Positions 40,583-56,397 of a DNA stretch of 64,000 nt are shown here, piece by piece (positions within the stretch are counted from its first letter, which is position 1; every line of letters begins with the position of its first letter). The notes beneath the pieces are model-generated. The model saw nothing but the letters and a program-made list of their open reading frames with translations, was not told where the DNA came from and searched no databases. Source of the DNA: Hypomesus transpacificus (lineage: Eukaryota; Chordata; Actinopteri; Osmeriformes; Osmeridae); contig NC_061074.1 of the NCBI RefSeq assembly GCF_021917145.1, forward strand, positions 8,415,882 to 8,479,881, given 5' to 3'. Position numbers and translations under genes: made by a program.

Positions 40583-42193
40583 AGCCAGGATATCTATCAT
40601 CCCAAACACAAACAGACCACACACACACACAACACCACACACACATTTCCATACATACACCAGCACATACCACCACTCTGCTGGGTACTGGGTATACTAC
40701 AATCACACCCTTCACAACTTAACCCTGTATGGACAACTTACCCAGACGTGGAGAGCCCGGATAATAAGACATGAAACGTGGACACTGGATTGTGTTAGAG
40801 AAAGTAGTCCACATCCCAAATTCTGTGAAACTTAGCATATAAACCAGTAGGTAAAATGCAAGTGTGGCAATGTAAATATCATCATGGAACATGACAACCT
40901 AAGACTAATTCTGCAGTTTATTTAGACAGACCAGTTTGGCCCACCGGAATTTCCCATATGCCTGGGTGGTGCTGAGTGTAACGGTCATGGAGGGTGACGA
41001 TGATGGACTCCGATAGATGTGTGCGAAGGTCATGACAAGGACACAGGAGGAGCCAATCCTAATAGACTTCAGTCTGGGACCCAGAGAAGGACACCCACAA
41101 GGACCCCCACAGAGAAAAACCGCTTCAGCAGGACAACCTATCAGCCAGCTCATCTGACTTCTCCCTTGAGTGTCTCTGAATAAAGTATAAACAGAATCAT
41201 GTGCCAAATAGAAGAGAAGGAATAAAAAAAATAAACTGTTGGAGGGGGAAAAAAAAATCTCATAAAATAATTGACTTGGTAAAAACTATAACAGGACTAT
41301 GGGAAGAACCAAGCTGAAAACGACATCTGATGGAAAAGTCTGAGAACGGCACAGGGCTGAAAGGGACTTGAGTGGTGGTTGAAGTTGCATTACAGCAGAC
41401 AGAACTCTGGGGATCCTAAAATGAGTCACTCCATCAAGAGAAGATTCTCCGCAGAATTCCATTTCCTGCACCCCAAATATAGACCTTCCCCCTTTTCAGT
41501 ACACAGCCACTTAGAGGACCACAATCCATGATGCACGGCTGACAATAACAGTTGTCTGGTACCCCACAATCATTTACTCATGCATATGCCAACACTACAG
41601 CACCATACTCTATTCTAAGAGGATGTCATTCCTTGTCCTTCATGTAAAAAAAACTTTAAAAAAACATTGTGTCTAAAAGGTGACCTGTTTTTGTTCTCAC
41701 TGAAATGAAATGTCCTCTCGCCCCCTCCAAGAAATGCATGTATTGGTTTATTTTCCTTCCAGCCACAGCACATCTGCATGGGTGAATTTGCACTTAGCCC
41801 TGTTTATTATTTTCCAGGTGTTAATTTCCTTTCCTTGGTTTGGATAAACCCCAATGATACCAACAAACCCTTCTCTGGTTTTCAGTTTAGTATTACGTGT
41901 CCAATGTGCCATAAAGCGAGTGATGTTTGATGAAAAGCAAACAACACAGAGACTGTCAAAATAAAACTACTGACATTTTCTAAGTAAATATCTAGTTTTA
42001 TAGCAATTACAGTAAGACACCAGTTATAAAATTCTAAGCAAATATTTTAGGGTTTCAAAACATCAGCGTTGTATCAAGACAGAGTTGACTGAATATCAAC
42101 CAATACGATTTGATTCAAGCACTTCAAAATCACACAGACTACATCTTTTACAACGTGACTACACTATGCAGCATCAATAAAGCATCTTTGAAC

Positions 42194-42306
42194 AGGGGCC
42201 TGTTCCATGAAGCGAGTTTACCGAAAAGACCAAGTTTGTGTCAGTTACTTTCCCTGACATTAAACCTGGCGTATTCGGTAATCATTCTTTATGGAACAGG
42301 CCTTAT
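42194..42306. mobile_element. MITE with GGCCTGTTCCAT inverted ends
   Basis: The left end GGGGCCTGTTCCATGAAGCG and the right end, reverse-complemented AAGGCCTGTTCCATAAAGAA, form terminal inverted repeats around about 70 bp. I recall this as a common small element of fish genomes. It lies in the presumed tmem91 3' UTR. Confidence 0.7.
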
Positions 42307-42567
42307 GTCTGACAATCCCAAGCAATTGTGTCAACACCCAGCCAGTTTCTTGTTAGTATACTTGAAACCGTGTATAGACTGGTTAACAATTATAAAAATT
42401 TCCATGCTATATAAAAAATAACTCTGTTTTCTGCACTGAGGAGTTAACTGAGGTCAGAGGTTAAAGCTAAGAGGAACCCCCTGGGATCTGGTGTACATGT
42501 ACTCCTTGTTTTCACACCCATGTGTAATTAATTGTAAATATACCAAAAACAAGAAGTAAATTAATAC

Positions 42568-42573
42568 AATAAA
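42568..42573 (+). terminator. tmem91: tmem91 poly(A) signal AATAAA
   Basis: AATAAA is followed by TG-rich sequence (TTGTTGTCC) about 25 nt downstream, as expected of a cleavage site. Confidence 0.5.
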
Positions 42574-42665
42574 TGCACTTGATGAAACGATACCTTGTTG
42601 TCCTTGATTTACAGATGTACGGGTGGTGCTATTTTAAATCAGATGAATCAAAAAGGACTGAATAT

Positions 42666-42671
42666 TTTATT
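42666..42671 (-). terminator. exosc5: exosc5 poly(A) signal AATAAA
   Basis: TTTATT on the plus strand reads AATAAA on the minus strand, 52 nt downstream of the exosc5 stop. This gives a very short 3' UTR that nearly meets the end of tmem91. Confidence 0.6.
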
Positions 42672-42722
42672 TAAAGATATGTTCGTTTGACATGACAGAA
42701 AAAAATGGGAACAGCTTCTCTG

Positions 42723-44919
42723 TTAGATGGTTTTGGAATATCGTTGCCTGACAGACTCTCTGTAGAACTGGAAGATCTTCTCTGAGGCTTTCTGGCTGAC
42801 TGCTATGCACTGCTGAAGCTGTGGAAAGACAGAGGTTCCTGACCATTTAGTTGTGTCTCATCATCACAAGAAAAACTGACTGGTCATGAGACACTAAGGT
42901 CATTTGTGTTAGCTGAGTCAAGAGTCAGTGGTCATAACTAAGTTTGGAGACTTATCTACTTCCTCTCTCCAGAGGTTACACAAAGTGCATTCCTAGATCT
43001 ATACTCTAGTCTCAAATCTTATTTGTCAGGTACACAGAACAACACATGGTCAGACTGGGCACTGACATTCTTAAGAAAAGACAACGCAAGCACCTGGCAT
43101 AACATAACGTACACAGAACATAATTATGCTTAGCTTAAATAAGTGAAACTTCCTAAACATACAGATAGCAATAAATAATCCACTATACTAACCCTAATAC
43201 TAAAACTTCCTAAATATACAGATAACAATAAATAATACAATATACTAACCCTAAATGCACATAGAATCTATTCAACCTATAACTTATTCTAACCTAGGTG
43301 GAGTACAGTACAATAGTGCCCAATTACAGATAGTGCAACCAGCAGCTGAGAGTGACAGTGTGTAAGTAACTAAGAGGACAATCAGTGACTAGGTCAATGA
43401 CCATACAGGAGCCTGATGGCAAAGTACAGTGAGGTACAGTAGTGCAATGTTACTGATAGTGCGACCAGTAGCTGAAAGTGATGGTGTTTGAAGTGACTAG
43501 ATCTATACATGGACTTCTAGGTGCACACGGAGCAACGTTTTCCTCACACACGCTAGTATATACAGAAAATCTGCATATCAACGTGTCAATAATAGGTTTC
43601 TTACCTCATGGACTGAAAAAGATCCTTTGGTAGATGACATCATCACTCTGTGCTCTGTGCTGTCAATAGCAAACGTCAACAAAGCTCGACTTTCCTAGAT
43701 GGGGGGGGAGGGAGTTTGCAATCAAAACAGCATGTTCAAAACATCTTAACGTCAAAGATTTTCCAGACAGGGAGTGCAGAAAAAAATTAAACATTATTTT
43801 TGAATCCTAACGTTTTTATTTTTGAGTAACGTTTTTATTGTCTCTTTGTAGTTATGCTTACCTTCTCCTGAGTTAATGTGGGGTCAGTAATGATCTGACC
43901 CTCTGTGTCGATAGCACAGGTCACTCCACAAAAAAGGCAGCTCATTGGCAGTCCTGCATCCATCAGGGCCATGCAGGCAGCATTCAGGAAGCATGACAAC
44001 AGCTGAGAGCTGGATAAGGAGGAGAAACTCAAACACGTCCAGAGGCCTTGGGACACAAGAGACCGCGTGGGTGCGGCCTAAGATAAGAGTTCTCCAAGGT
44101 GCTCGTGTTGACATTGCAAAGTCGCTTGTACCCATTTTTAAGTGTACAGATCTATACAACTACTTTGGTTCAACCACGAGTTACGTTTTACTAAAGGATA
44201 CCGAGCCATCATCGTGAACGACTTGAAGGATGAGTGTGAGAGAGGAACGAGGATGAAGAGTCGAGAGTAAAGATGCCTCACAAGTTTCTCGCACACACTG
44301 CTCTCGTGCTCGCTCCATTACACCTAAAACAAGCGTGCAGATTGTAAGACAAATTATTATCAGACACGGCGTTTAGCTTGTTTGTTCTGATGCTGGCAGA
44401 GTTATACTACCACCTTGTGGTAAAATGTAAAATAACAAAAAGGGTAAGGGGCAAATTTCTGTGGGCTTATTAGGGGCTAGGTTTAGTCTCAGGTTTTAAA
44501 TATGGTTTATTAAAAGCAATCACTTCTCTGTACTCACTTGGTAGTCCTACTTTGGGTCGTATTACTACCTCCAAAGTTGCTCTGTCGTAGATCTCCTTGC
44601 TGATTTTCACCTCTGCTGGTCCGTACACCCCTGCCAACACACTGGAATCCCCTTCGGAAAGACACACGGACACAGACAGATCGATTATACCTAAATAGCA
44701 GGCAAGCAAGCAGGCAAGCAAGCAGGCAGGCAAGCAACGGTTAACATGATGCTGATGGTCTCACTATGTAGCTAAATAGCCTTTCGTAATTGTGTTACTT
44801 GTCAATTCGATATAAAAAATACCTTGGACAAACGAGGAAGAGCCATCCGGTCGCGACAATAAACTTTGTTCACAGCCAAATTCCCTAAGCATGAGACACG
44901 GATTGTTACAGACCTCCAT
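42723..44919 (-). CDS. exosc5: Exosome complex component RRP46
   Basis: RNase PH-like ring subunit of the nuclear and cytoplasmic RNA exosome; catalytically inactive in animals, it helps form the six-subunit barrel. Six exons, 44823-44919, 44538-44651, 44202-44323, 43862-44002, 43605-43694 and 42723-42818, encode 219 aa, against 235 in human. The RNase PH fold fills nearly the whole chain: [15 protein letters not shown] (15-29), [81 protein letters not shown] and the C-terminal [14 protein letters not shown]. The start at 44919 gives the longest frame; Met10 would also fit, and the N-terminal tail is shorter than in human. It is divergent from bckdha, with 331 bp between start codons. Confidence 0.95.
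43015..43510. repeat. Dispersed fish repeat with internal duplications, in exosc5 intron
   Basis: It contains GTACACAGAACAACACATGG, GGCATAACATAACGTACACA, and two diverged copies of the phrase GTGCRACCAGYAGCTGARAG at about 43335 and 43460. A ~56-bp segment is duplicated in tandem (about 43146-43201 and 43203-43255, sharing CAATAAATAAT and ATACTAACCCTAA). These phrases recur in high-copy fish repeats as I remember them. Boundaries are approximate. Confidence 0.55.
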
Positions 44920-45250
44920 CTTGCAAAGCTTGTCGCATGCGTTTGACGTGCCTACTTTTTGTTGTCAACGATCCGAGCGCGCAATCATGACGCGTTTCAT
45001 CTAATTCCAGACAGATTTCGATCCCAGTATTCTTCTTACAGATCTTTAAAAAATACATAGATTATCTAGCTCTGTGCAAGGCGTTAGGTGTAGGTTCTCT
45101 CGCTGTCACCTGATCAAGGTACAGTTTGTGCTTAAATGATACTGAGAGTAGGTCCGATATTTTGATCGACTCGATTCACTGTCCTTGGCTTGGCTTGTGC
45201 ACGTCAAGTTAGCACTGCTAGCCTAGCTTCACCAGCGCACAACAGTGAAG
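44920..45250. promoter_or_regulatory. Bidirectional promoter between exosc5 and bckdha
   Basis: The two start codons lie head to head 331 bp apart, so both promoters and 5' UTRs must share this interval. It holds scattered CpGs (for example GATCCGAGCGCGCAATCATG-like sequence at 44970-44990) and no TATA box. Housekeeping genes are often arranged this way. Confidence 0.7.
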
Positions 45251-50328
<5,078 letters not shown>

Positions 50329-50920
50329 TAACCCTCAGATGGGCCAGCTGTACAGACCAGATATGGGAGTGAGGGGTTGTTGGTATATTAGTGTATGCAT
50401 AACATTATAGTTGGAATTTTGAATTTTCCATGCTCTGTATTCAGACAAAATGTGGGAGTGAACTGAATTATAGTTTTCATGTACTCCGTTAGAGGCCTCT
50501 GGCTTTTGTGCCTTATAGAATCTGCCAGTGGTTTCTAAAATGTTTCAAGTTTATCGAATCAATGACCTTTCTGACTACATCTGAGCCTCATGCAAAGCAG
50601 GGAATTAGAAAGGTGTTACTTTTCAAATGTAAAACAAACCCATACTTTCTGTTACAAAGTAGTCTACTCAGTGATTGTGGTATTTAACATCTGTTTGAGG
50701 TGTTAAGTTTCTGTATGATAGCCTTTCCTTATTCTATGGTTTCATATATGAACAGCAATATAACGGTTTGTGTGCCATTTCTCAGTCAACTCTTTGAACA
50801 ACATGAGGCAATTGTACACAAGTACAAAACCTGTCAAGTTAAGCATGTTTGTTTTGTGATAGCTTATAGATTGAGCTCATCTGAAAACATGAATAAAATT
50901 CCATGACAAAAAGAAACTGA
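50329..50920 (+). other. bckdha: bckdha 3' UTR with poly(A) signal
   Basis: AT-rich sequence after the stop codon contains AATAAA at 50892-50897 as the likely end. No other feature is seen. Confidence 0.6.
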
Positions 50921-50983
50921 AGTTTTACTTTCAAAACATGTTTTCCAAATGTGGAAAAATAATCTATACTAAAAACTGTTGTT

Positions 50984-51058
50984 CATTTAGCAGATGCTTT
51001 TATCAAAAGTTACGGGGGGGGGGGTTAGGCCTTAACTCTAACCACTGAGCTATACTCA
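50984..51058 (-). mobile_element. Decayed SINE remnant
   Basis: On the minus strand it reads TATAGCTCAGTGGTTAGAGT (tRNA A-box-like), a G/C homopolymer gap, then TGATAAAAGCATCTGCTAAA (SINE tail). The middle is deleted. It lies between bckdha and the glycosyltransferase gene. Confidence 0.6.
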
Positions 51059-51511
51059 TCCCCTTTTCTAAAGCTGAGTGTCCTACAATAAACTACTCTA
51101 AATATTGACAGACCATACTGTACCTATAAAAAATGTTTTGCTTAAGTAAACACAAAAACCAAAGTTTGACAAACATTGTACAGTAGCTATATTCAACAAG
51201 CCCACAAGGTTAATGGTTATTACATGCTATTCATTGATGTGTATTTGCCCCTGCCACAATACAATATTTTATACTGGTGAAACATTGGTTAAAAGCAAAT
51301 ATTTGTTATTTAATGCACTTTATTCAAAAAAGTACTTCAGAAAAATTATACTTAAAAGAAATGTTTACATCCCTTTTGTTTCAAAATCCTGTCACATCAC
51401 ATTTCATATTCCCTGGATTCACTAGATGTCAAAGCCGTAGTAGTATACATAAGCCACAAGAAAATAGCCTAGAAAACATTTCTTCAAGACGCACACCACA
51501 TATATTGATTC

Positions 51512-51517
51512 TTTATT
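51512..51517 (-). terminator. b3gnt poly(A) signal AATAAA
   Basis: AATAAA on the minus strand lies only about 40 nt past the glycosyltransferase stop. A second AATAAA at 51319-51324 is an alternative that would give a longer 3' UTR. Confidence 0.45.
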
Positions 51518-51555
51518 GGTTCATACAAAAATGGGGTCTGTATCCCCAGGGTACT

Positions 51556-52857
51556 TCAGCATGTTAGCAGAGGGCTATTCACACCCCTCCACAGCTTCAT
51601 CGTCTGCTGTGGAGAACGCTTGTGTACCAGAAGCAGGTCCTTGTGGATACACAGATTCTCCCTATCGTGCTCCTGAATGTCAAAAGTCTTGAAGCCTTGG
51701 TGTTCCGTTGGCGTGATCCCGATGGCCTGAAAACACATCCCGGTATAGACGTCATCGATAGGGAACAGAGGGATCAGCTGTGAGATGCTGTAGAGGGGCT
51801 GGATTAGGCTGCCTGAGAAGAGAAATCCTCCACCTCCCGCGTAGGGAGGGTAGGGTCCATCGAAAAAGGTCGAAGGTATGTAGTACTTGCTTTGAGGATC
51901 ATGTAAGGGAGTGGCTGATTTGATAATTTGCCCCGCGTAGAGCTTGGAGGTCTGTTCAGGCGACAAAGACTTCAAGTAGCGGAAAATAGCTTGTCTATTG
52001 ACAAACACGTCATCATCCCCTTTAAAAACAAAGGAAACTCCCGAACAATGTTCCATGGTCCACCTGTAAAACACCTGCTCTTTGAGGGTCAAATTGAAAA
52101 AAGACTCGTGAAAATCCCATTGGAGCAAATCTTGGAAGTGATTCGCCTCAAACGCTATCAACTGCCCGAGGTCGGGATCGTCCCGGGCGGAGGAACCCAG
52201 GAGGAACACGGTGCGAAGCTTCACCCCACCTTCATACCTGCCTTCCCGCCCCCACGTCTGCCTCACCACCTGTCTTTGCTCAAAGTTCTGTGGAGTGGAT
52301 TTGATGGCGAAAAGTATTAGGAGGTTGTCCACTTTCTCCTCACCGCCACTGCACTTATCTGGCTGATTGATCATCATGGCTGGATCTCTGCAGTCAAGGC
52401 CATACAAGAAGTCTTTGTGCAGATCTGGATAAGTGCTGAAGTCGTGCATGTTTGTTTTCAGCAGTTCTTCATTTGTTTCTCTACAATTCGACCAACTGAG
52501 TTTGGGTTTCTCTGAGTTATCCCCCTTGTCAAGCTGCTTTATGAAGGACATCAATTTACGGTTCCAGAAGGCCGTGTTCTGAACAACTGCCTTCCTGAAG
52601 CTGTCCGAGACCAACAGAGGCACTACATTCTGGACAGCAGAAGCTGTTGAAACAAAGACCGTTTTTTCGGTGTCCCTGTCCTGCTGGTGAATGGGTGTGG
52701 CAATGTCATTGTCCTGTGTGGTGGGAATGACTGAACCCTCCTTTGTAGCCGTGTAGCCCAGAATCACCTCAGGATAGTGGTATGAGAAGTAGTAGACAAA
52801 GCTGATGAGGACGACCATAGCTAGCACGGCACCAAGGCGTTTTATCCTAGGCCTCAT
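51556..52857 (-). CDS. b3gnt2l: Beta-1,3-N-acetylglucosaminyltransferase (B3GNT2/B3GNT8 type)
   Basis: Golgi type II membrane glycosyltransferase of family GT31 that adds GlcNAc beta-1,3 to galactose, extending poly-N-acetyllactosamine chains. One coding exon gives 433 aa. Order: short cytosolic tail with basic residues, signal anchor at about 8-27, stem to about 175, then the catalytic domain with FAIKSTPQNFEQRQVVRQTWG (first 20 residues 183-202), the metal-binding DDD at 281-283 in FKGDDDVFVN, YYIPSTFF, YPPYAGGGGFLFSG and IDDVYTGMC. One N-glycosylation sequon is NLT 255-257. An acceptor (CTTTTCAAG) sits one base before the ATG, so at least one noncoding exon lies upstream. The sequence is most like B3GNT2, while the position beside bckdha is that of human B3GNT8; the symbol is therefore provisional. 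Confidence 0.88.
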   Translation of the reverse strand: MRPRIKRLGAVLAMVVLISFVYYFSYHYPEVILGYTATKEGSVIPTTQDNDIATPIHQQDRDTEKTVFVSTASAVQNVVPLLVSDSFRKAVVQNTAFWNRKLMSFIKQLDKGDNSEKPKLSWSNCRETNEELLKTNMHDFSTYPDLHKDFLYGLDCRDPAMMINQPDKCSGGEEKVDNLLILFAIKSTPQNFEQRQVVRQTWGREGRYEGGVKLRTVFLLGSSARDDPDLGQLIAFEANHFQDLLQWDFHESFFNLTLKEQVFYRWTMEHCSGVSFVFKGDDDVFVNRQAIFRYLKSLSPEQTSKLYAGQIIKSATPLHDPQSKYYIPSTFFDGPYPPYAGGGGFLFSGSLIQPLYSISQLIPLFPIDDVYTGMCFQAIGITPTEHQGFKTFDIQEHDRENLCIHKDLLLVHKRSPQQTMKLWRGVNSPLLTC

Positions 52858-53161
52858 TCTTGAAAAGAGGAACTAAATGTATATCAGCAGATGAAACTGC
52901 TCATCAAAAAAAGTAAAAATATAACTGCTTCTGGGTACCCTTCAGGGAAATGTATACCACTTCCTGTGGTCCTTTTTTCTGAAGTGCCTAAAAGAGAGAA
53001 AGAGCATTTACCTGTGATTACACAAAAAGTAATGTGTTGAAGATGGGTGATAGCATGACTATGGGATATCCACATAAAATGTCTTGAAGTCATTTGAACT
53101 GCAGCCCGCATTACACAAATATTTTTTCCTCATCTCAAAGTCTTTGACACATGAAGCAAGA

Positions 53162-53275
53162 GAGTGGGGGTTTAGTTCAGTGGTTCGAGCATTGACTGCA
53201 GATCAAGAAGTTGCAGGTTAAAATCTTGTTTGTGGCTTTGGATATGGGTCTGCCACAGAATACATCAAGCTACAA
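53162..53275 (+). mobile_element. tRNA-derived SINE of a second family (fragment)
   Basis: GTTTAGTTCAGTGGTTCGAG (A box) with CATTGACTGCAGATCAAG, then AGTTGCAGGTTAAAATCTTG (degenerate B box). Its head differs from the GGCTGAGCGGTTA family seen elsewhere in the window. Confidence 0.5.
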
Positions 53276-53605
53276 AAACGCGCTTTAACACGCATAGGGA
53301 TAGATGTTTGTCCTATTAAGCTACACCTAAGAGATGCATTCGATATAAAATGTCCCACATTATTTTAAACAATGTCAACAAGCGTGACTACCAATATCTG
53401 TTGCTTAGTTATCAGTTGCCACGGGTGGTGAACAGCATTGTGTTTCTCTTATAGCCTAATGATCTTTTCGTTGTCCTCTGAGATTAATTATCCACACAGT
53501 AGCCTAAATTAGCATTCCCAAGAGGTCACACAACGAAGCCTACTTGGAAAAAAGAGGCACACACGTGCAATGCTTCGAATAAAAAATGTTCACCATTTGT
53601 CGTCG

Positions 53606-53626
53606 CCCCCCCCCCCCCCCCCCCCC
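53606..53626. repeat. Poly-C homopolymer
   Basis: A C-run of about 20 bp (broken by a T at its right edge). Its length is likely unreliable in any assembly. Confidence 0.9.
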
Positions 53627-54459
53627 TCCCCTAACGTGAAAGTAATTTAAACTTTACCTTGATCGACCAAAATACATCTAGGACCTTATGAGTGTAGTAT
53701 TCTTCCTTGAAGTTTAAAGTTTCAGTGTAGGCTACTGTAGCCTATACAAAAGCTGGAGGTTGTAGCCCCGATAATAAAATGTGAATTAGGCGATATTTAA
53801 GATTAGTGTAACATGTTCTTCTCAACAAACATCTCGAATGTGTAGGCCTACAGTTATGAACTCAATTACAGTCGAGACGCAGTAAACGTATACCAATACG
53901 CATTAATAATTTTTGGGTGCTTTCACTCCAATCCAACTGTAAGATTAGCCAACTGGGATGAATTGTGTTCATTTATTTACGCAACCAAAATAACAGCCAA
54001 TAGCATAGCATACTTACCGGATTTCTCTGTGTTGATGTAGGCTATACAATCCTCACCCAACAAGCATTTTGTAAAATTACATTCCAAATAAAGCGACAAG
54101 CGCATAGACAAGTCTCCCACAGGAAGTAGGGTACGAATCTGTTTGGAGGAGTGGCTCGATAAACATGCCCACACAGATCACAGGTGGGGCCACGGCAAGG
54201 TGCAGCCAAGTCAATTAATAAACTAATCAATCGCGTTTTAAACATATAGGCTACTTTTTGACGCAATCGCCTGTGATCCACCCTAATGTAAGATGTTTAT
54301 ATAGATGTTTAACTATAAAAAATAGCCCTAGGCTATTTTACTAACTATCCTGTTTAAATTGGTCAGCTAAAAGTGATCTACTCATGCTGCATGCATAAAC
54401 CTACGCTTATGTGTGAACACTTAATTATCGTACTCGTTTGAATCACTTACACATAACTG

Positions 54460-54476
54460 TCAGCAGAGGGCGCCAG
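54460..54476 (+). promoter_or_regulatory. CTCF-like motif
   Basis: TCAGCAGAGGGCGCCAG matches the CTCF core (CCASYAGRKGGCRS) at all but the first position. It lies upstream of the glycosyltransferase and is in the same orientation as the motif at 47465. Motif match only. Confidence 0.45.
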
Positions 54477-56397
54477 CGGCAGATAGATACCATCTAGCAG
54501 TAGGCCCTGAACAGCTCCCTTGTTGTGGCTCCACCTTTTTTGGCTCTTGTCTGTACCTTTGTCACGCCCCAAAATGTGCTATTTCAGGGTGCATTAAGGT
54601 GCATAGAACAGCACCCGGGACATTTTCAGCTCAACCAATGTTACATACCCTATTCGGAGACCTTAAGGAACAGTGTGAAATATCCTATAAAATCAGTAAA
54701 TGACCCATGCTTCTACATTTGTTTGGTATACAAATATTCAAAACAATTGTATATACTGCCTTTATGTCAGGTTTGTTGACCAAGTATTTTCAGGATGATC
54801 TATTTGCCACACTGCTTGACCAGGCGCACTCCATGCACTGACTGCATACTGTGTCGAAGCGTAAGCTATGTGAGCATGCGACCAATTGGGAGACGGAATT
54901 TGATCACAAGTGATTGTTGCTGTTGGTTTAGTCTACTACAGCGTGTATTTGGCAAAATACGTATTTATCCTAGAGAGGCCTTCTCATCTGTAGGGTTCAT
55001 CACCAATGACTATTCTACGGTCATTGACTGGTCTTCCTTTGTCTACAGGGTCGTACTTGGGATATGATTGAATCCCAAAATGGTAGGATACCTGATACAG
55101 ATACAAATATAAAGGTTAATTTAAGATTTGAATGTCAAACTCAAAGTGGTCAAAAATATACCCAATAAAAACTCTGCCCAATAAATAAGAAAGCGTTTAA
55201 TGAAATCTTTAAATTCGGATTTGCAATTTGCCTAGTTTCAAACCCTTTCGTGGTTGGCCTATTAGTAAGGCATTGGAGGGTATAGATCACTGTACTGACG
55301 GAAATAGATTGTCCATCTTTACACCAACAGCTCAAAATAAATCAGACATTTTTGAACATATTGCCTGGTATCTTTAGTCAATGAAGTTTATATAAGATTC
55401 AGTTATCAGAGACAAAAGTATCATTTAAAAATAGCACTTCAAATAGCAATGGAATAAAGAAACGCGGCAATATTCATTTGTTCTAAAAACCCTGTTTGTT
55501 AACATAGGATGCAATCATGTCAGCATTAGGGAGAATAGCCTGTAACGTTAAACACATTTAATATGATCACACACATAATCAACATCATAACAATAATAAG
55601 AGATTTGCTTTTCCAAGGCCACTTTGTGAATATCAAATTAAATCTTAAAGGCCCAGTTCGTATGATATTAATACATCGTTTCTTTCACCCCGCTGATGCA
55701 ACACAGTGATCTGATAAAACAGGAGTGATAACAGCTGTACACGTGTTTACTTATTTAACTATAAAAGATCGCAACTATCTCACGCAGGAAAATAAGCATT
55801 TTCAAATCATCAAAACTAGGCTTAGCAGTCCATCATTCCTAAGGGTCGAGCACAAAGGTACTTCCTGTAGTACTTCCTGTAGGAACACCTAAGACACTCA
55901 TGACAGGCGTTACTCTTCTGAAGGGGGTAGTCCAAGGCACTCCATTATTGGCTGAGTTCACTGTTGTCTATATCTACAAACTCACCCAAGGAAGGTGTTC
56001 ATCAACAGGAAAGGACCACACATATTGCTAGTGGTAGTTGCTGGGCCAAACAGAGTAGCTGTGTGGTGAAACACTTTTTGGTTGGAGGCACAATAGTGTG
56101 TAATCAACACATACAGTTCTTGTAATTAAGAGACCGCCACACCTTGTTCTTTCCTTTTAAAAACAGAAAGGTCAACTTTAAGAGGGCACTGCAAATTGTA
56201 CCCCTCTGTTCCTCACTCAAAATTGTCCTTCTCAACTTTTTTTTTTTTAAAGAAAGAAAAAAGTGCAACGGCCTCTTAATTTTTTCCAGAGCTGTAGTTG
56301 ATGAAGAATATGAGGATATATTAGAGGCAAAAATGCTCTCTGTTGAAAAGGCACAATAAAGGTGGTAGGCAAGAGCAGAAAAAACGTTTGTGAGACA

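Larger units (their letters stand above)
40583..42590 (+). other. tmem91: tmem91 3' UTR (candidate)
   Basis: A long AT-rich region after the stop codon ends at AATAAA (42568-42573). It carries a MITE at 42194-42306. A possible internal AATAAA lies near 41960. Assigning the whole 2 kb to one 3' UTR is an inference. Confidence 0.4.
52858..56397. other. b3gnt 5' region and intergenic DNA up to napa
   Basis: On the minus strand a strong donor (AATCCG then GTAAGTATGC) at 54018/54017 probably ends a noncoding first exon of the glycosyltransferase, giving an intron of about 1.16 kb to the acceptor at 52859. The rest is AT-rich sequence with a tRNA-derived SINE (53.2 kb), a poly-C run (53608-53625), a CTCF-like site (54.46 kb) and, at the right end, the napa 3' UTR. 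No coding gene is recognised. Confidence 0.5.

Noticed and set aside
51928-52320. 130-codon plus-strand frame
   Set aside because: Antisense shadow of the glycosyltransferase exon.
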